From Paenibacillus sp. PAMC 26794 (GTDB taxonomy: Bacteria > Bacillota > Bacilli > Paenibacillales > Paenibacillaceae): 42,370 nucleotides of DNA. The notes under the pieces were generated by a model, which did not search any database, was not told the DNA's origin, and was given only the letters and a program-made list of their open reading frames with translations. Shown here one piece after another: positions 41,690 to 42,370 of this stretch (its first letter is position 1; each line of letters starts with the position of its first letter). The stretch spans positions 1 through 42,370 of the forward strand of contig NZ_ANHX01000078.1 in the NCBI RefSeq assembly GCF_000316035.1. Direction: 5' to 3'. The position numbers and the translations under genes are program-made.

Positions 41690-41866
41690 TCGGAGAGTGG
41701 AACAATTGAAAAAATAATGTTATCCATATCTCTCTATTAATGTAAATACAATTGAACCAATAAATTCAATGGATCCGAACCATTTCATTATGAAACGTGA
41801 ATCCCTGTTTAAATAATGCAGAAGGTGGCGGTATTGCTCCATTGTATGAGGAGTGCTTGATATCAG

Positions 41867-42190
41867 ATGAGTTCTAAATTAAAAGTTTTATTGACCATTT
41901 TAGTGATCTTAGTTTTATCGGTGAGTGGATGTACAATTGCATATCAGATTGAGAATAATATTATCATCAAAAAGGCTACTCCTATAGGAATAGAATATTT
42001 TAAAAGTGAGTATGATGTCACGGTTGAATTTACAGATTCTCAAGTTTTTGATGGTTATGTTTATCCAAAGGTTAATTTATATGGTTATGTTAACAACGAT
42101 ATCAATGAGAAGGTTTCTATTTCAATTAACTATAATACTTATGAGGTAGAAAACGTAGGTGGTCCAAAGTGGCTGTTTCAATTAGAATAA
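41867..42190 (+). CDS. Candidate immunity protein 2: DUF1433-like lipoprotein
   Basis: A 107-residue lipoprotein. The signal sequence KLKVLLTILVILVLSVSGC ends with a lipobox (VSGC). The mature part (KATPIGIEYFKSEYDVTVEFTDSQVFDGYVYPKVNLYGYVNNDINEKVSISINYNTYEVENV) parallels candidate 1 over its length, including FxDSQV and LYGY. S. aureus TilA, the immunity protein to TslA, is also a DUF1433 surface lipoprotein. The gaggag site is 13 bases before ATG 41867, rather far. It lies after the toxin fragment and has no intact toxin beside it in the window. Confidence 0.6.
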   Translation: MSSKLKVLLTILVILVLSVSGCTIAYQIENNIIIKKATPIGIEYFKSEYDVTVEFTDSQVFDGYVYPKVNLYGYVNNDINEKVSISINYNTYEVENVGGPKWLFQLE

Positions 42191-42370
42191 ATTTTTTGGA
42201 TCCAAAGGGTCATATGTAATAAATGGAAGAAATCAGTGCCCTTTTTGAAGCTTAAGAAAATTAAAGTGATTAATTGAGATGTTGATTAGAGCATATGGTA
42301 CTCAATAAGTAACCAATAAATTTGAATTGTTCAAATAAAAAGTTACTAAAACCTTACATACGGAGAGTGG

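Overview
The window looks like a chromosomal segment of a Paenibacillus-type Firmicute. The evidence is strong AGGAGG-like ribosome binding sites with frequent GTG/TTG starts, moderate GC, sigma-A promoters, cre and Fur boxes of the Bacillales type, gene pairs known from Bacillus subtilis (yjlC-ndh, ykoGH-like two-component system with PepSY proteins, yjlB, csbD), and many plant-polysaccharide genes. No rRNA, tRNA, CRISPR array, prophage or complete insertion sequence was seen. The species call is an inference.

Layout. 1-9.3 kb: housekeeping and stress genes (HNH nuclease, TVP38/DedA-like membrane protein, DUF1835 protein, cupin, CsbD), an unusual pair made of a stand-alone BtrH_N-like protein and an ECF sigma factor fused to a degenerate copy of the same kind of domain, then the yjlC-ndh respiratory operon behind a promoter carrying TTCACAA (Rex-type) half sites. 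9.6-14.2 kb: a short-chain oxidoreductase, an OmpR-type regulator and histidine kinase, and two PepSY proteins whose promoters carry the same 11-bp direct repeats at the same distance from the -10. 14.5-23.3 kb: a secreted exo-beta-1,3-galactanase (GH43 plus ricin-type lectin), an ABC exporter, a purine-rich region with a 7-bp tandem repeat and a second repeat cluster, a leucine-dehydrogenase-like enzyme with an insertion, a UPF0316 membrane protein, and a PL1 pectate lyase with a perfect cre.

23.3-32.5 kb is a complete beta-mannan oligosaccharide locus. Its LacI regulator probably starts at CTG. It also has a CUT1 ABC importer without its own ATPase, a cytoplasmic GH113 beta-mannanase, a GH130_2 mannooligosaccharide phosphorylase, a mannobiose 2-epimerase and a GH130_1 mannosylglucose phosphorylase. 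Imported mannooligosaccharides would be shortened by GH113 and GH130_2, mannobiose epimerised to mannosylglucose, and this phosphorolysed to mannose-1-phosphate and glucose. A divergent promoter pair carries two matching operators and a cre-like palindrome inside one promoter spacer. 32.7-38.1 kb is a NikABCDE-like metal or metallophore importer under a perfect Fur box.

38.1-42.4 kb is the most novel part. It is a probable type VII secretion toxin locus with a 'reverse' lipase (catalytic domain first, helical targeting region last), a small WXG-type partner, a divergent DUF1433-like membrane protein as candidate immunity factor, a second lipoprotein copy of that candidate, and fragments of a second toxin and a third immunity gene. 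This part has lower GC and looks like a rearranged accessory island that continues past the window end.
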